Positions 16,183 through 25,266 are shown, numbered from the stretch's first letter. The stretch: DNA of 64,000 nt from Novosphingobium sp. PhB57 (GCF_004342985.1 NZ_SMBO01000002.1:310001-374000), one strand, 5' to 3'. The notes: a model not told the origin generated them from the sequence alone. Numbers and translations are program-made.

Positions 16183-18599
16183 CAGAGCGGGCTGCCGTTC
16201 TCGTCGCGGTAGATGTCGCGGCGGCCGACGTGGTTGGCGGGGCCAACGTAGCCGTCGTTCTCCATGCGCTCCACCCACTTGGCGGCGGTGTTGTAGCCGA
16301 CGCCCATCTGCCGCTGGAGCCACGAGACCGAGACTTTCTGGTTCTCGAACACCAGCTGGCAGACCTGCCGGTACTTGCGCTCTTCCGGCTGGTCCGACGC
16401 GGTGGCGTCGAGGTCGTCGAAGCCGAACGAGCCTTCCTCCGGCTCCTCGGTGACGGCATCGACGTAGTCCGGCTTGCCCTGGCCGCGCCAGTGATCGGCA
16501 ACGTGCTCGACTTCCTCGTCCGAGACGAAGGGCGCGTGGACGCGTTTGATCGGGTCGGTGCTGGGCTTGTAGAGCATGTCGCCCTTGCCCAGCAGCTGCT
16601 CGGCGCCCTGTTCGCCAAGGATGGTGCGGCTGTCGATGCGGCTGGTGACGGCGAAGGAGATACGGGTGGGCAGGTTGGCCTTGATGACGCCGGTGATGAC
16701 GTCGACCGAGGGGCGCTGCGTGGCCATGATGAGGTGAATGCCCGCCGCGCGGCTCTTTTGCGAGAGGCGCTGGATCAGCACTTCGATTTCCTTGCCCACC
16801 GTGACCATGAGGTCGGCCAGTTCGTCGACGATGAGGACGATCTGCGGCAGCGTCTCGTAATCGAGCTGGCGGTCCTCGTAGAGTTCCTCGCCCGTTTCCG
16901 GGTCGAAACCGATCTGGATGCGGCGACCGAGCGGCTTGCCCTTGGCGGCGGCGGCGCGGACCTTCTCGTTGAAGCTGGCAAGGTTGCGCACCGAAATCTC
17001 GCTCATCTGGCGATAGCGGCGCTCCATTTCCTCTACCGCCCACTTCAGCGCGCGCACGGCCTTCGGCGGTTCGGTCACCACCGGCGAGAGCAAGTGCGGA
17101 ATATCGTCGTAGCTCTTGAGTTCGAGAACCTTGGGATCGACGAGGATCAGGCGGCACTGCGCGGGGGTGAGGCGGTAGAGCAGCGAAAGCAGGATGACGT
17201 TGAGGCCGACCGACTTGCCCGATCCGGTGGTACCCGCGACCAGCAGGTGCGGCATGGTTGCAAGGTCCGCCACCACGGGCTCGCCGGCGATGTCCTTGCC
17301 CAGGATGATCGGCAGCATGCCCTTGTGGTTGGCGAAAGCCTCCGAGGCGACCATTTCCTTGAACGAGACCATCTGGCGATCGGCGTTCGGAAGCTCGATG
17401 CCCATGACCGTGCGGCCGGGGATCGAGGCGACGCGCGCGGAAATCGCGCTCATGTTGCGGGCGATGTCGTCGGCCAGGCCGATCACGCGGCTGGCCTTGA
17501 TGCCGGGAGCAGGCTCCAGCTCGTACATGGTGACGACCGGGCCGGTGCGCACGGCCGTGATCTCGCCCTTGACGTTGAAGTCGTCAAGCACGGTTTCCAG
17601 CAGCCGCGCATTGCGCTCCAGGCTGAGCTTGTCGACCTTGGGCTGCGAATTGGGCGGCGGATCGGCCAGGATGTCGAGCCCGGGCAGTTCGTACTTGTCG
17701 AACATGTCCTTCTGGCGGTTGCCCAGGTTGAGCTGCGCAGGGGCGGCGCTGGCCTTGGGATCGCTGATTTCGGGTGCCTTGCGCGGCTTGTCGGCCGCGG
17801 CGTCGAAAGCGGCGGCGGGCGCACCGATGCGGGGCGCGGGCTTGGCCATTTCCTCGCCCGTGTCGCGCGCGCTTGTATCGCGTGCCCCCTTGTCGCGTGA
17901 TTTGGTCTTTTCGGACATGGCGGGCGCTGCCTCGCCTTCGCCGCGCAGGCGGCCGATCCGGCCCGGCAATGTCAGCAGGCGCACCCAGTCGACCGCGAAG
18001 ACCTGTCCGGCCAGGGCCACGCCGGCCAGCGCGCAGAGCAGCGCCAGCACGAGCTTGATCCAGCCCTGGACGACTTCGGGCGCGAAGGCCGCGATGCCGG
18101 TGATGCCCTTGGCGCCCAGCAGGCCGGTGATGCCGCCCATCGAGGCGGGCAGCACGCCGCCCGGCGCCGTGAAGACCAGCGACATGACCGTGGCGATCAG
18201 CGTCATGGCGATCGCCAGCACTGCCACCGGGCGCCACCAGCGCTGGTTGGAATGCTCGATCTCGTTGTCGTCCTCTTCCACCAGCAGCCAGAGCTTGCGG
18301 GCGAAGACGTAGAGCAGCGGCACGAACAAGGCCGAAACCGGGCCGAACAGCACCAGCGCGCGCTCGGCCACCCAGGCGCCGACGGAGCCCATCCAGTTCT
18401 GCGCCGGCCCCCCTGCGGCCGTGGAGGCGGAAGGGTCGGTCTGGTGATAGCTGACGAGTGCCAGGGCCAGGAATGCCATGGCCGCGAACAGCGTCAGCGC
18501 GCCGCTCAGTTCGGAGGCGCGGCGCAGGGAGCGCTTGAGAACGGCGCGCCAGTTCGGCTTGGCGATCCGCCGTCCTGGTGCGATGGGCCGGGTGGCCAT
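16182..18599 (-). CDS. ftsK: DNA translocase FtsK
   Basis: An 805-residue septal DNA pump that clears and aligns chromosome termini at division. N-terminal membrane segments lie at about 32-50, 84-102, 124-144 and 183-205, then a Pro/Ala-rich linker (about 225-295). The motor has Walker A GTTGSGKS at 456-463 and a Walker B in VLIVDELADLMVTVG. The C-terminal gamma winged-helix domain (about 735-805, VSVSWLQRQMGVGYNTAAKWVERME) reads KOPS sequences. The linker is much shorter than in E. coli FtsK, as usual in alphaproteobacteria. ATG 18599 has GGGGGAA upstream. The small exported protein at 15730 overlaps its stop. Confidence 0.97.
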   Translation of the reverse strand: MATRPIAPGRRIAKPNWRAVLKRSLRRASELSGALTLFAAMAFLALALVSYHQTDPSASTAAGGPAQNWMGSVGAWVAERALVLFGPVSALFVPLLYVFARKLWLLVEEDDNEIEHSNQRWWRPVAVLAIAMTLIATVMSLVFTAPGGVLPASMGGITGLLGAKGITGIAAFAPEVVQGWIKLVLALLCALAGVALAGQVFAVDWVRLLTLPGRIGRLRGEGEAAPAMSEKTKSRDKGARDTSARDTGEEMAKPAPRIGAPAAAFDAAADKPRKAPEISDPKASAAPAQLNLGNRQKDMFDKYELPGLDILADPPPNSQPKVDKLSLERNARLLETVLDDFNVKGEITAVRTGPVVTMYELEPAPGIKASRVIGLADDIARNMSAISARVASIPGRTVMGIELPNADRQMVSFKEMVASEAFANHKGMLPIILGKDIAGEPVVADLATMPHLLVAGTTGSGKSVGLNVILLSLLYRLTPAQCRLILVDPKVLELKSYDDIPHLLSPVVTEPPKAVRALKWAVEEMERRYRQMSEISVRNLASFNEKVRAAAAKGKPLGRRIQIGFDPETGEELYEDRQLDYETLPQIVLIVDELADLMVTVGKEIEVLIQRLSQKSRAAGIHLIMATQRPSVDVITGVIKANLPTRISFAVTSRIDSRTILGEQGAEQLLGKGDMLYKPSTDPIKRVHAPFVSDEEVEHVADHWRGQGKPDYVDAVTEEPEEGSFGFDDLDATASDQPEERKYRQVCQLVFENQKVSVSWLQRQMGVGYNTAAKWVERMENDGYVGPANHVGRRDIYRDENGSPL

Positions 18600-18618
18600 T
18601 AAGAATTCCCCCTGGAAA

Positions 18619-18640
18619 TCGGGCCTCTGATCAGGCCCGG
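18619..18640. terminator. Hairpin between the ThiE-like gene and ftsK
   Basis: CGGGCCT-CTGATC-AGGCCCG forms a 7-bp stem 20 bp upstream of the ftsK start and beyond the ThiE-like stop on the same strand. It may end the upstream message or structure the ftsK leader. There is no T-run. Confidence 0.35.
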
Positions 18641-18696
18641 ATAATGCGCTCTGGCGGGACTCGCCGTCAAGAATGGATCGGGAACAGCCCTGTGGG

Positions 18697-19260
18697 CTAG
18701 CGGGCAAGGCCCTGAATCGCGGCCCATTTCCTCGACGGCAAAGTGCGCGCCCGATGCACTGTCATGCCGCCCAGCGCAATCACTGGAACGGCGGAACGGG
18801 CGGCGAGCAAGTGAAAATGCACGCGGCCGAGCGTCGCCCCGCCGGGATGAGAGCGGGTCGGGAAGACCGGCGAGAGCAGGATGGCGTCGGCGCGGGCGCG
18901 GTGAGCCCGGCCCAGTTCGCGCAGGGAATGGACGGTGACGAGGCGCGGGCAAGCGGGCCCCCGCGCCAGCCTTGCGGGCGCGCCATAAGCGCCGTCTGCA
19001 CCCCAGCCCCGCGCCTCCCGTGCCGGGCCCGACAGGAACACTCTGTGTCCGAAGCGGCGGGCCGCGCGCGCAAGCGCTACAAACCGGGCGCGGCGCGCGG
19101 CAGGGGCCAGGTGATAGTGCCGATAGACCAGCCCCGATCCCCGCGGCAGGCGGGCGAGGGTGCGCTCCAGGGCTTCGTCGTTGCGGGCGTCGGTGATGAG
19201 CCAGATGTCGGGAAGAGGCGGGTGGCGGTTCGGCACGAAGCCGCTATAGCAGCGCGCCAT
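18697..19260 (-). CDS. Thiamine-phosphate synthase/TenI-like protein, divergent
   Basis: A 187-residue TIM-barrel protein of the ThiE/TenI superfamily, recognisable from DIWLITDARNDE at the N-terminus, GADGAYGA in the middle and LLSPVFPTRSHPGGATLG plus PVIALGGMT near the end. Canonical ThiE residues for the pyrophosphate are not clearly kept: the HLGQ motif reads YGAP and the C-terminal GVAVVS motif is replaced by WAAIQGLAR. It may be a degenerate or non-ThiE member. The ATG at 19260 overlaps the yggS start on the other strand by 2 bp; GTG 19236 is an alternative that would free the overlap. Confidence 0.65.
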   Translation of the reverse strand: MARCYSGFVPNRHPPLPDIWLITDARNDEALERTLARLPRGSGLVYRHYHLAPAARRARFVALARAARRFGHRVFLSGPAREARGWGADGAYGAPARLARGPACPRLVTVHSLRELGRAHRARADAILLSPVFPTRSHPGGATLGRVHFHLLAARSAVPVIALGGMTVHRARTLPSRKWAAIQGLAR

Positions 19261-19921
19261 GGATCAGCCAGTATCTCCTCTCGACGACATCCGTGCCCGC
19301 ATCGCCCAGGCTGCCCGCATTGCCGGGCGCGAGGCCGAATCGGTGGAACTCGTCGCCATCTCCAAGACTCACCCCGCCGAGGCCATTGCGCCCCTGATCG
19401 CCCAGGGCCAGCGCGTCTTCGGCGAAAACCGCGTCCAGGAAGCCGAGGCCAAGTGGCCGGCCCTGCGCGGCGAGCACGAGGGCGTTTCGCTTCATCTCGT
19501 GGGGCAGCTCCAGTCGAACAAGGCCGAGGATGCCCTGAACCTGTTCGACTGCATCCATTCGGTCGACCGGCCCTCGCTGGTGTCCGCGCTCGGCAAGGCG
19601 ATGGACAGGACCGGCCGCCGGGTGCCCTGCTTCGTGCAGGTCAATATCGGCGCCGAGGAGCAGAAGGGCGGCTGCGCCATTGCCGAAGTGCCCGCATTGC
19701 TGGCTTCCGCGCGCGAGGCCGCGCTTCCGGTCGCGGGCTTGATGTGCGTGCCGCCGCAGGGCATCGAGGCAGCGCCGTTCTTCGCGCTCCTGGCGAAGAT
19801 CGCGGCGGACAACGGCCTGTCGCAGCTTTCGATGGGCATGAGCGAGGACTTCGAGACCGCCATCATGCTCGGCGCCACACATGTCCGCGTCGGCAGCGCC
19901 CTGTTCGGCGCGCGGGGCTGA
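19259..19921 (+). CDS. PLP homeostasis protein, YggS/PROSC family
   Basis: A 220-residue single-domain alanine-racemase-fold protein that binds pyridoxal phosphate and balances the vitamin B6 pool. The PLP lysine is Lys36 in VAISKTHPAEAI; other family marks are FGENRVQEAEAKW, LHLVGQLQSNKA, IHSVDRP, FVQVNIGAEEQKGG and LSMGMSEDFETAI. ATG 19259 is the natural start (MDQPVSPLDDIRARI). No clear ribosome binding site precedes it, and it overlaps the divergent ThiE-like start. Confidence 0.95.
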   Translation: MDQPVSPLDDIRARIAQAARIAGREAESVELVAISKTHPAEAIAPLIAQGQRVFGENRVQEAEAKWPALRGEHEGVSLHLVGQLQSNKAEDALNLFDCIHSVDRPSLVSALGKAMDRTGRRVPCFVQVNIGAEEQKGGCAIAEVPALLASAREAALPVAGLMCVPPQGIEAAPFFALLAKIAADNGLSQLSMGMSEDFETAIMLGATHVRVGSALFGARG

Positions 19922-19942
19922 TCTGAACTTTAAAGCGGGCGC

Positions 19943-19963
19943 GTCCCGGACTTGATCCGGGAC
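19943..19963. repeat. REP-like palindrome GTCCCGGA-CTTGA-TCCGGGAC
   Basis: A perfect 8-bp stem with a 5-nt loop lies between yggS (+) and a convergent minus-strand gene. A degenerate copy occurs at 22934-22957 and a related core in the terminator at 11966-12006, so it looks like a dispersed intergenic palindrome. It may also terminate transcription. Confidence 0.6.
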
Positions 19964-20009
19964 CGCTGGCGGCTTGTGACGCGCGAACTCTCCGTCGCGC
20001 GGGATCGGT

Positions 20010-20633
20010 CTAAAGTCGCGGCGACTTGCGCGTTTTGAGCGAGGGAAGGCGGCTGGCGACTTGTTGTTCCAGCAGCCCGTCCAGCAAGGCCGCGATGGCA
20101 TTGTTCGGATTGTCGCCGCAGAAACCGCTGAGCCAGTGAGCCCGGCCTTTCGTAAGGCGTTCGGTCACGAAGCCGGGCCCGTCCATGCAGATCCAGCGAA
20201 CCTGCCCTCGGCTTTCCGGAGTGCCTTGGGCGAGCAGTTCGTCGATCGTCCCTGCAAGATCATCGTAGGCATCTTCGGAAAGAGCGAAACGCATTTCACC
20301 GTCCGGATCCCATCGGTCGATCCCATGGCGGAAGAAGCGTGCAAGGACTTGAGGGCCCTGATCCCGCGTCTTGCCGTGCAGTTCGATGATGTATCCGGGC
20401 GCGCCCAGGGCGGGCGTGGAGCTGAAACGGATGACGTCGTCCGCGATTTTGCGCAGCGGTCTGCTTCCGGTTCCGTTCAGGACATCGCGATGTGCGGCGT
20501 AAATTCCTTCGCCCAGGTTGAGCGCGCTGGGCGTTTCCGACGCCGACGAAGGGCTTGCTCCGGCTGCAAGCGGCGAACCCAGAAATGCGAAGAACGCCAG
20601 CAACGCGGCGGTGCGGTGCGGCTTTCTTCGCAT
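20010..20633 (-). CDS. Exported protein of unknown function downstream of pyk
   Basis: A 207-residue protein I do not recognise. It starts with a twin-basic signal peptide (MRRKPHRTAALLAFFAFLG, cleavage near AAGAS). The mature part is soluble, has two Cys (WICMDGPGF and SGFCGDNPNN) that may form a disulfide, and ends in a basic tail. It contains no membrane segment, lipobox or known catalytic motif. The ATG at 20633 is 14 bp downstream of the pyruvate kinase stop, so it is probably co-transcribed with pyk. Codon choice is slightly less GC-biased than its neighbours. Confidence 0.75.
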   Translation of the reverse strand: MRRKPHRTAALLAFFAFLGSPLAAGASPSSASETPSALNLGEGIYAAHRDVLNGTGSRPLRKIADDVIRFSSTPALGAPGYIIELHGKTRDQGPQVLARFFRHGIDRWDPDGEMRFALSEDAYDDLAGTIDELLAQGTPESRGQVRWICMDGPGFVTERLTKGRAHWLSGFCGDNPNNAIAALLDGLLEQQVASRLPSLKTRKSPRL

Positions 20634-20647
20634 CTCCGGATCGAACC

Positions 20648-22132
20648 TCAGTTCGGCGTTTCCAGCTCGTTGCCGGTCAGCGTCACCACATGCAGCAGGT
20701 TCGTCGAACCCGGCGTGCCGAAGGGGACGCCGGCCAGTGCCACCAGGCGCGTGCCGGCGGCGCCGAAGCCATGGCGCAGGGCCATGCGCTTGCCCTTGGC
20801 GATCATCTCCTCGAAGCTGCCGATGTCTTTGGTAGTCACGGCATGCGCGCCCCAGAGCAGGGCCAGGCGGCGGGCGGTCTTCTGCGAGGGCGTGAGCACC
20901 AGCATCGGCGCGGCGGGACGCTCGCGGGCGACGCGGCGGGCCGAGCCGCCCGAACCGGTGAAGACGATGATGCCTTCGATCGGCAGGGTGTCGGCAATGG
21001 TGGCGCAGGAGGCGGAGAGCGCGTCGGCCGTGGTGGCGTCGGGCGGGGTCTGGGCAAGGTGGATGCGCTCGCGATAGGTGGAGTCGGTCTCCACCTTGAT
21101 GGCGATGCGGTCCATGATCGTCACCGCTTCCACCGGCCACTGGCCCGCTGCCGTTTCGGCCGAGAGCATGACCGCGTCGGCGCCGTCATAGACGGCATTG
21201 GCCACGTCGGACACTTCGGCGCGGGTCGGCGAGGGGCTGGTGATCATCGATTCCAGCATCTGCGTGGCCACCACCACCGGCTTGCCGATGGCGCGGGTCT
21301 TGGCGATGATGTGCTTCTGGATCGGCGGCACTTCTTCAGGCAGCAGTTCCACGCCCAGATCGCCGCGGGCGACCATGATGCCGTCCGAAAGCTCGATGAT
21401 CCCGTCGATGGAATCGACCGCCGCGGGCTTTTCGATCTTCGACATGAGCGCGCAGGCACCGCCGATCAAGCGGCGCGCTTCGGCCACGTCTTCGGGGCGC
21501 TGGACGAACGACAGGCCGATCCAGTCGGCGCCCTGCTCCACCGAGAAGGCGAGGTCGCGGCGATCCTTGTCGGTCAGCGCGGGCACCGGCACGATCGCGT
21601 CGGGCACGTTCACGCCCTTGCGGTCGGAAATGAAACCGCCGACTTCGGCGGTGCAAAGGATCGAATCGGCTTCCGGCTTGATAACCACCAGGCGCAGCTT
21701 ACCATCGTCGATCAGCAGGCGCTGGCCCTTCTGGAGAATGCCGAAGAGTTCGGGATGCGGCAGGCAGACGCGGTTCTCGTCACCCGGCGTGGGATCGCGA
21801 TCGAGCGTGAAGTGAGCGCCGTGGCGCAGGAACACCTTGCCCTCGGCGAAAGTGCCGACGCGCAGTTTCGGGCCCTGAAGGTCGCAAAGGATCGCCACGG
21901 GGCGCATCAGGTCCTTTTCGACCGCGCGGATATTGGCGATGGTTTCGCGATGGGTCTCGTGATCGCCATGGCTCATGTTGACGCGGAACGCATCGGCGCC
22001 GGCCTTGAGCAGCTTGGCGATGGTCTCCTTGTCGCGGCTGGCCGGCCCCAGGGTGGCAAGTATCTTCACCTTGCGCTGGCGCTTGATGCCGCGATGGTGC
22101 GGCGAACGACGAAACGGAGGGGTGGTGGCCAA
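20648..22132 (-). CDS. pyk: Pyruvate kinase
   Basis: A 494-residue enzyme making pyruvate and ATP from phosphoenolpyruvate. The TIM barrel starts KVKILATLGPAS, with FRVNMSHGD, the metal-binding MSKIEKPAAV, and MVARGDLGVEL; the C-terminal domain is complete (FTGSGGSARRVARERP). I choose TTG 22132 as the start: GAGAGG lies 10 nt upstream, and the 36 bases between it and the upstream ATG 22168 use codons rare in this genome (AGA twice, CGA, TAT, AAA). Using the ATG would leave only 43 bp to the divergent DUF1244 gene. A small exported protein follows in the same unit. Confidence 0.95.
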   Translation of the reverse strand: MATTPPFRRSPHHRGIKRQRKVKILATLGPASRDKETIAKLLKAGADAFRVNMSHGDHETHRETIANIRAVEKDLMRPVAILCDLQGPKLRVGTFAEGKVFLRHGAHFTLDRDPTPGDENRVCLPHPELFGILQKGQRLLIDDGKLRLVVIKPEADSILCTAEVGGFISDRKGVNVPDAIVPVPALTDKDRRDLAFSVEQGADWIGLSFVQRPEDVAEARRLIGGACALMSKIEKPAAVDSIDGIIELSDGIMVARGDLGVELLPEEVPPIQKHIIAKTRAIGKPVVVATQMLESMITSPSPTRAEVSDVANAVYDGADAVMLSAETAAGQWPVEAVTIMDRIAIKVETDSTYRERIHLAQTPPDATTADALSASCATIADTLPIEGIIVFTGSGGSARRVARERPAAPMLVLTPSQKTARRLALLWGAHAVTTKDIGSFEEMIAKGKRMALRHGFGAAGTRLVALAGVPFGTPGSTNLLHVVTLTGNELETPN

Positions 22133-22211
22133 AATCTGTCTGCCTCTCTTTCGATATTTCGGCGACATATGGCAAAGGCGGCATGACAAACCAAGGACGA
22201 TTGCCAGAAAT

Positions 22212-22523
22212 ATGAACGGAAACGACCAGATCGACCAACTCGACGACGCTGTGGCGGCTGCGGCGTTCCGTCGCCTCGTGCGGCACCTCCAGACCCGCCA
22301 CGATGCGCAGAACATCGATTTGATGGGGCTGGCCGGCTTCTGCCGCAACTGCCTGGCGGACTGGATCCGCGATGCGGGCTACGATGGCGACAAGGCCGCG
22401 GCGCGCGAAGTGATCCACGGCATGCCCTTTGGCGCCTGGAAGGATGCCTATCAGAGCGAGGCCACGCCCGAGCAGATCGCGCGGATGGAGGAAAGCCTGA
22501 AGAAAAACGGCGGATCGCACTGA
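22212..22523 (+). CDS. DUF1244-domain protein
   Basis: A 103-residue cytoplasmic protein. The core matches DUF1244: AAAFRRLVRHLQTRHDAQNIDLMGLAGFCRNCL, then WIRDAGYDGDKAAAREVIHGMPFGAWK. The Cys-Arg-Asn-Cys pair is conserved in the family and suggests metal or redox function, but no function is established. It is divergent from pyk, an arrangement I recall as common in sphingomonads. Confidence 0.88.
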   Translation: MNGNDQIDQLDDAVAAAAFRRLVRHLQTRHDAQNIDLMGLAGFCRNCLADWIRDAGYDGDKAAAREVIHGMPFGAWKDAYQSEATPEQIARMEESLKKNGGSH

Positions 22524-22572
22524 CGCCCCGGGGCGATGTCCCGGGGCCGGTTTCGGGGGCGTGCCAGCGCCC

Positions 22573-22902
22573 TCAGGAACTCGCGAGCTTCATCATGACC
22601 AGCCCGGCCAGGATCAGCCCGGCCGCGGCGAGGCGCATGGCGCTGGCCGATTCCCCGAGCAGGACGATGCCGACGATGAAGGCGCCCAGCGCGCCGATGC
22701 CGGTCCAGACCATGTAGGCGGTGCCCAGCGGCAGCACGCGCATCGCCCAGGACAGCAGGCCGAAGCTTGCCAGCATGGCCGCGATCGTGACGATGCTGGG
22801 CCAGAGGCGGGTGAAGCCGTTGGACTGCTTCATCGCCGAGGCCCAGACCACTTCGAACAGGCCGGCAATGACGAGAACGATCCAGGGCATGGCAGTGGGC
22901 AT
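22573..22902 (-). CDS. sugE: SMR-family exporter, SugE/Gdx (guanidinium) type
   Basis: A 109-residue membrane protein with four predicted helices. The first helix [30 protein letters not shown] has the essential Glu of SMR proton antiporters and the Lys-x-x-x-Gly-Phe pattern of SugE, now known to export guanidinium (Gdx). [19 protein letters not shown] matches helix 3. ATG 22902 is preceded by AGGAGG at 10 nt; ATG 22890 is the alternative. SMR pumps work as dimers; no second SMR gene is adjacent, so it probably forms a homodimer. Confidence 0.9.
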   Translation of the reverse strand: MPTAMPWIVLVIAGLFEVVWASAMKQSNGFTRLWPSIVTIAAMLASFGLLSWAMRVLPLGTAYMVWTGIGALGAFIVGIVLLGESASAMRLAAAGLILAGLVMMKLASS

Positions 22903-22933
22903 TGGGGGGCAACCTCCTGAAATGGTTGCCGGG

Positions 22934-22957
22934 CCGTCCCGGTCTTGATGCTCCCGG
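22934..22957. repeat. Degenerate REP-like palindrome upstream of sugE
   Basis: CGTCCCGGTCTTGATGCTCCCGGG resembles the palindrome at 19943 (CGTCCCGGACTTGATCCGGGAC) with a 2-base insertion. It lies 32 bp upstream of the sugE start. On the minus strand a neighbouring CCGGG-ACGG-CCCGG hairpin overlaps it. Confidence 0.45.
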
Positions 22958-23171
22958 GCGCGAGGTCGGTTCGGCCGGGGAGGCGGGAACGTGGTCGCCG
23001 CTCGCGGGGCGAATAACGCGGGCCCGTCGGGGATGCAACGGGGAAGGGCCGGGCGCCCTTGCTGCGGATTACACACAGGATTTCCACAGGTCGGCGCTTT
23101 GCCCGAATCCGGCGCAGTCGCTATCAGCCGCCGCCAAACCGATTCACGATTCCTATTGGAGCACTACACCG

Positions 23172-23408
23172 ATGGCCGAAACCACCGACGATCGCCTGCG
23201 CCTGCTGATCGAGCGCGTCGAGCGCCTCGAAGAGGAAAAGAAGGGCATCTCGGACGATATCCGCGACGTCTACAACGAAGCCAAGGCAGTCGGCTACGAC
23301 GTCAAGATCATGCGCCAGATCGTGCGCATCCGTAAGATGAAGCCGGATGACCGCCGCGAAATGGACATGCTGCTCGACACCTACAAGACGGCACTCGGCA
23401 TCGATTGA
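23172..23408 (+). CDS. gapR: GapR-family nucleoid protein (DUF2312)
   Basis: A 78-residue all-helical protein with a long charged coiled coil (LIERVERLEEEKKGISDDIRDVYNEAK) followed by the conserved GYDVKIMRQIVRIRKMKPDDRREMDMLLDTY. This is the alphaproteobacterial GapR, which clamps overtwisted DNA ahead of replication and transcription forks and helps type II topoisomerases. Length and the whole sequence match the family. ATG 23172 is the only plausible start. It sits alone between the SMR exporter and the CPBP protease. Confidence 0.95.
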   Translation: MAETTDDRLRLLIERVERLEEEKKGISDDIRDVYNEAKAVGYDVKIMRQIVRIRKMKPDDRREMDMLLDTYKTALGID

Positions 23409-23550
23409 TGCCGCGCGCCTTCGACATCCGTCGAAGTCGCACCGAACAAGGATTTGGGCCGGTGCAGCAAGCTCGTCACTTTCGTGGCGAGCGCACCCGG
23501 CGAAGACTCCGGCGTCTCGCCCCGCCCTTGCGGCCGGGCAGAAACGCGCG

Positions 23551-24285
23551 TCACGTCCCGAAATGCACCAGCAGCATGGTCGCCGCATTGGCGCCGGCGT
23601 GCTGGAGCATGGCGGCGTGCAGGCCCACGCGCTGGCGGGTGAAGCCCAGCAGCAGCGCCGCCCACAATTGCGGCAGCACCAGCGGCAGCGTCAGCACCGA
23701 GACGGCAGGGTAGTTCGTCAGGTGCACGCCTGCGAAGACCAGCGCCACGATCCAGAATACCGCCGGATAGGCCGCAAGGAATCCGGCCATGGGCGCGCGC
23801 CGCTTGCGCAAGGCGATCCAGCCGCCCAGCGCCGCGAGGGCCAGCGCCGCCAGCGCGCCTGCCAGCACCATCGGCGCCATGCCTTTCGCGCAGACCACCA
23901 GGATCGCCAGCACCACGGTGCAGGCCAATAGCCAGAGCGCGCGGGGGCGCCCCGTCTGCCAGCCGCGGAAAAGCGCCTCTTCAGCAATCGGGGCAATCAG
24001 GATCGTGAAGGGGAGCAGCCAGCCTCCCGGCAGCTTGTCGAAAGCATCGGGCGGGGAAAGGTGCATGGCCTGCTGCCAGATCCCGATGAGCGGCAGCACC
24101 ACCAGGAAAAGCCCGGCGATGTGAACCGTTTCCAGCACGCCGAGCGCCGCCCAGCCTTCGCGCCTGCGCAGGCCGATCGGCGTCAGCACGGCGGGCCGCC
24201 GCAGGAAAGACGGCAGTTCGCGCAGCATGCCCAAGGGTGCGAAGGGCGGCGCGGAACGGGCGGGCGGGTGGGTTCGGGTAGCCAT
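23551..24285 (-). CDS. CPBP intramembrane metalloprotease (Abi/Rce1-like)
   Basis: A 244-residue membrane protein with about six to seven helices. The family glutamates are in [11 protein letters not shown], the second motif is FAGVHLTNY and a third His occurs in LQHAGANA, as expected for CPBP proteases. Substrates of bacterial members are mostly unknown. ATG 24285 is preceded by AGGAACGGAC, a good ribosome binding site; the longer reading from 24318 is not needed. Confidence 0.88.
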   Translation of the reverse strand: MATRTHPPARSAPPFAPLGMLRELPSFLRRPAVLTPIGLRRREGWAALGVLETVHIAGLFLVVLPLIGIWQQAMHLSPPDAFDKLPGGWLLPFTILIAPIAEEALFRGWQTGRPRALWLLACTVVLAILVVCAKGMAPMVLAGALAALALAALGGWIALRKRRAPMAGFLAAYPAVFWIVALVFAGVHLTNYPAVSVLTLPLVLPQLWAALLLGFTRQRVGLHAAMLQHAGANAATMLLVHFGT

Positions 24286-24493
24286 GTCCGTTCCTGATAG
24301 CCCCGTCATCCTTGCCAATTCGTTGTGCGATGCGGCGCATGATCGGCGTGCGGAGCGGGCGGTTGCCCTCGGGTGCCGGCCTGTTGTAAGGCGCGCCCTG
24401 CGTCAATTGGCACACAACATTCACCGGACCTCATTCTCCGGGCCTCGCGGATCAGTCCGCAGGCAGGCAGACGAGCGAAGCAAGAGCGGACCC

Positions 24494-25258
24494 ATGGCAG
24501 GCCATTCCAAATTCAAGAACATCATGCACCGCAAGGGCGCGCAGGACAAAAAGCGCTCGGCGCAGTTCAGCAAGCTCTCCCGCGAAATCACCGTCGCGGC
24601 CAAGATGGGCATGCCTGATCCGGACATGAACCCGCGCCTGCGCGCCGCCGTCAACGCGGCCAAGGCGCAGTCGATGCCCAAGGACAACATCCAGCGCGCG
24701 ATCGACAAGGCGAGCAAGGGCGATGCCGAGAACTACGAGGAAGTGCGCTACGAGGGCTACGGCCCCGGCGGCGTGGCCCTCATCGTCGAGGCGCTGACCG
24801 ACAACCGCAACCGCACTGCCACCAACGTGCGCACCGCCTTCTCCAAGAACGGCGGCAACCTTGGTGCTTCGGGCGCGGTTTCGCACGGTTTCGAACGCCT
24901 CGGCCTGATCGAATACCCCGGCAGCGTGGGTGACGAGGACAAGGTCCTCGAAGCCGCCATCGAAGCCGGCGCCGACGATGTCGAAAGCGATATGGGCGAT
25001 GGCGACGAGAATCCCGGCAGCCACCAGATCTGGGTCTCGGTCGATTCGCTTCACGAAGTCGCCCGCGAGCTGGAAAAGGTCCTGGGCGAAGCCGAGGGCG
25101 TGAAGCTGGCGTGGAAGCCCAACCTCACTGTCGACGTCGATGCTGACACTGCCGGCACGCTGATGAAGCTGGTCGACACGCTCGAAGAAGACGACGACGT
25201 CCAGACCGTCTGGGGCAATTACGACATCTCCGACGAAGTCATGGAAAAGCTGGGCTAA
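24494..25258 (+). CDS. yebC: YebC/PmpR-family regulator or translation factor
   Basis: A 254-residue protein starting [21 protein letters not shown], the invariant YebC N-terminus. Later marks are [23 protein letters not shown] and [19 protein letters not shown]. The family was described as DNA-binding regulators; some members are now reported to relieve ribosome stalling at proline runs. It is 8 bp upstream of ruvC and heads the ruv cluster, as in many proteobacteria. It is full length. Confidence 0.95.
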   Translation: MAGHSKFKNIMHRKGAQDKKRSAQFSKLSREITVAAKMGMPDPDMNPRLRAAVNAAKAQSMPKDNIQRAIDKASKGDAENYEEVRYEGYGPGGVALIVEALTDNRNRTATNVRTAFSKNGGNLGASGAVSHGFERLGLIEYPGSVGDEDKVLEAAIEAGADDVESDMGDGDENPGSHQIWVSVDSLHEVARELEKVLGEAEGVKLAWKPNLTVDVDADTAGTLMKLVDTLEEDDDVQTVWGNYDISDEVMEKLG

Positions 25259-25266
25259 GCCCAGCC

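Noticed and set aside
22133..22168. ATG 22168 as the pyruvate kinase start.
   Set aside because: The 12 extra codons include AGA, CGA, TAT and AAA, rare in this genome; TTG 22132 has GAGAGG upstream. This remains a judgement, not proof.
22926..22945. Guanidine-II (mini-ykkC) riboswitch upstream of sugE: a CCGGG-ACGG-CCCGG hairpin with the expected ACGR loop.
   Set aside because: The class needs two tandem ACGR hairpins and I find only one. The hairpin also overlaps a degenerate copy of the dispersed palindrome seen at 19943, so chance is a better explanation.
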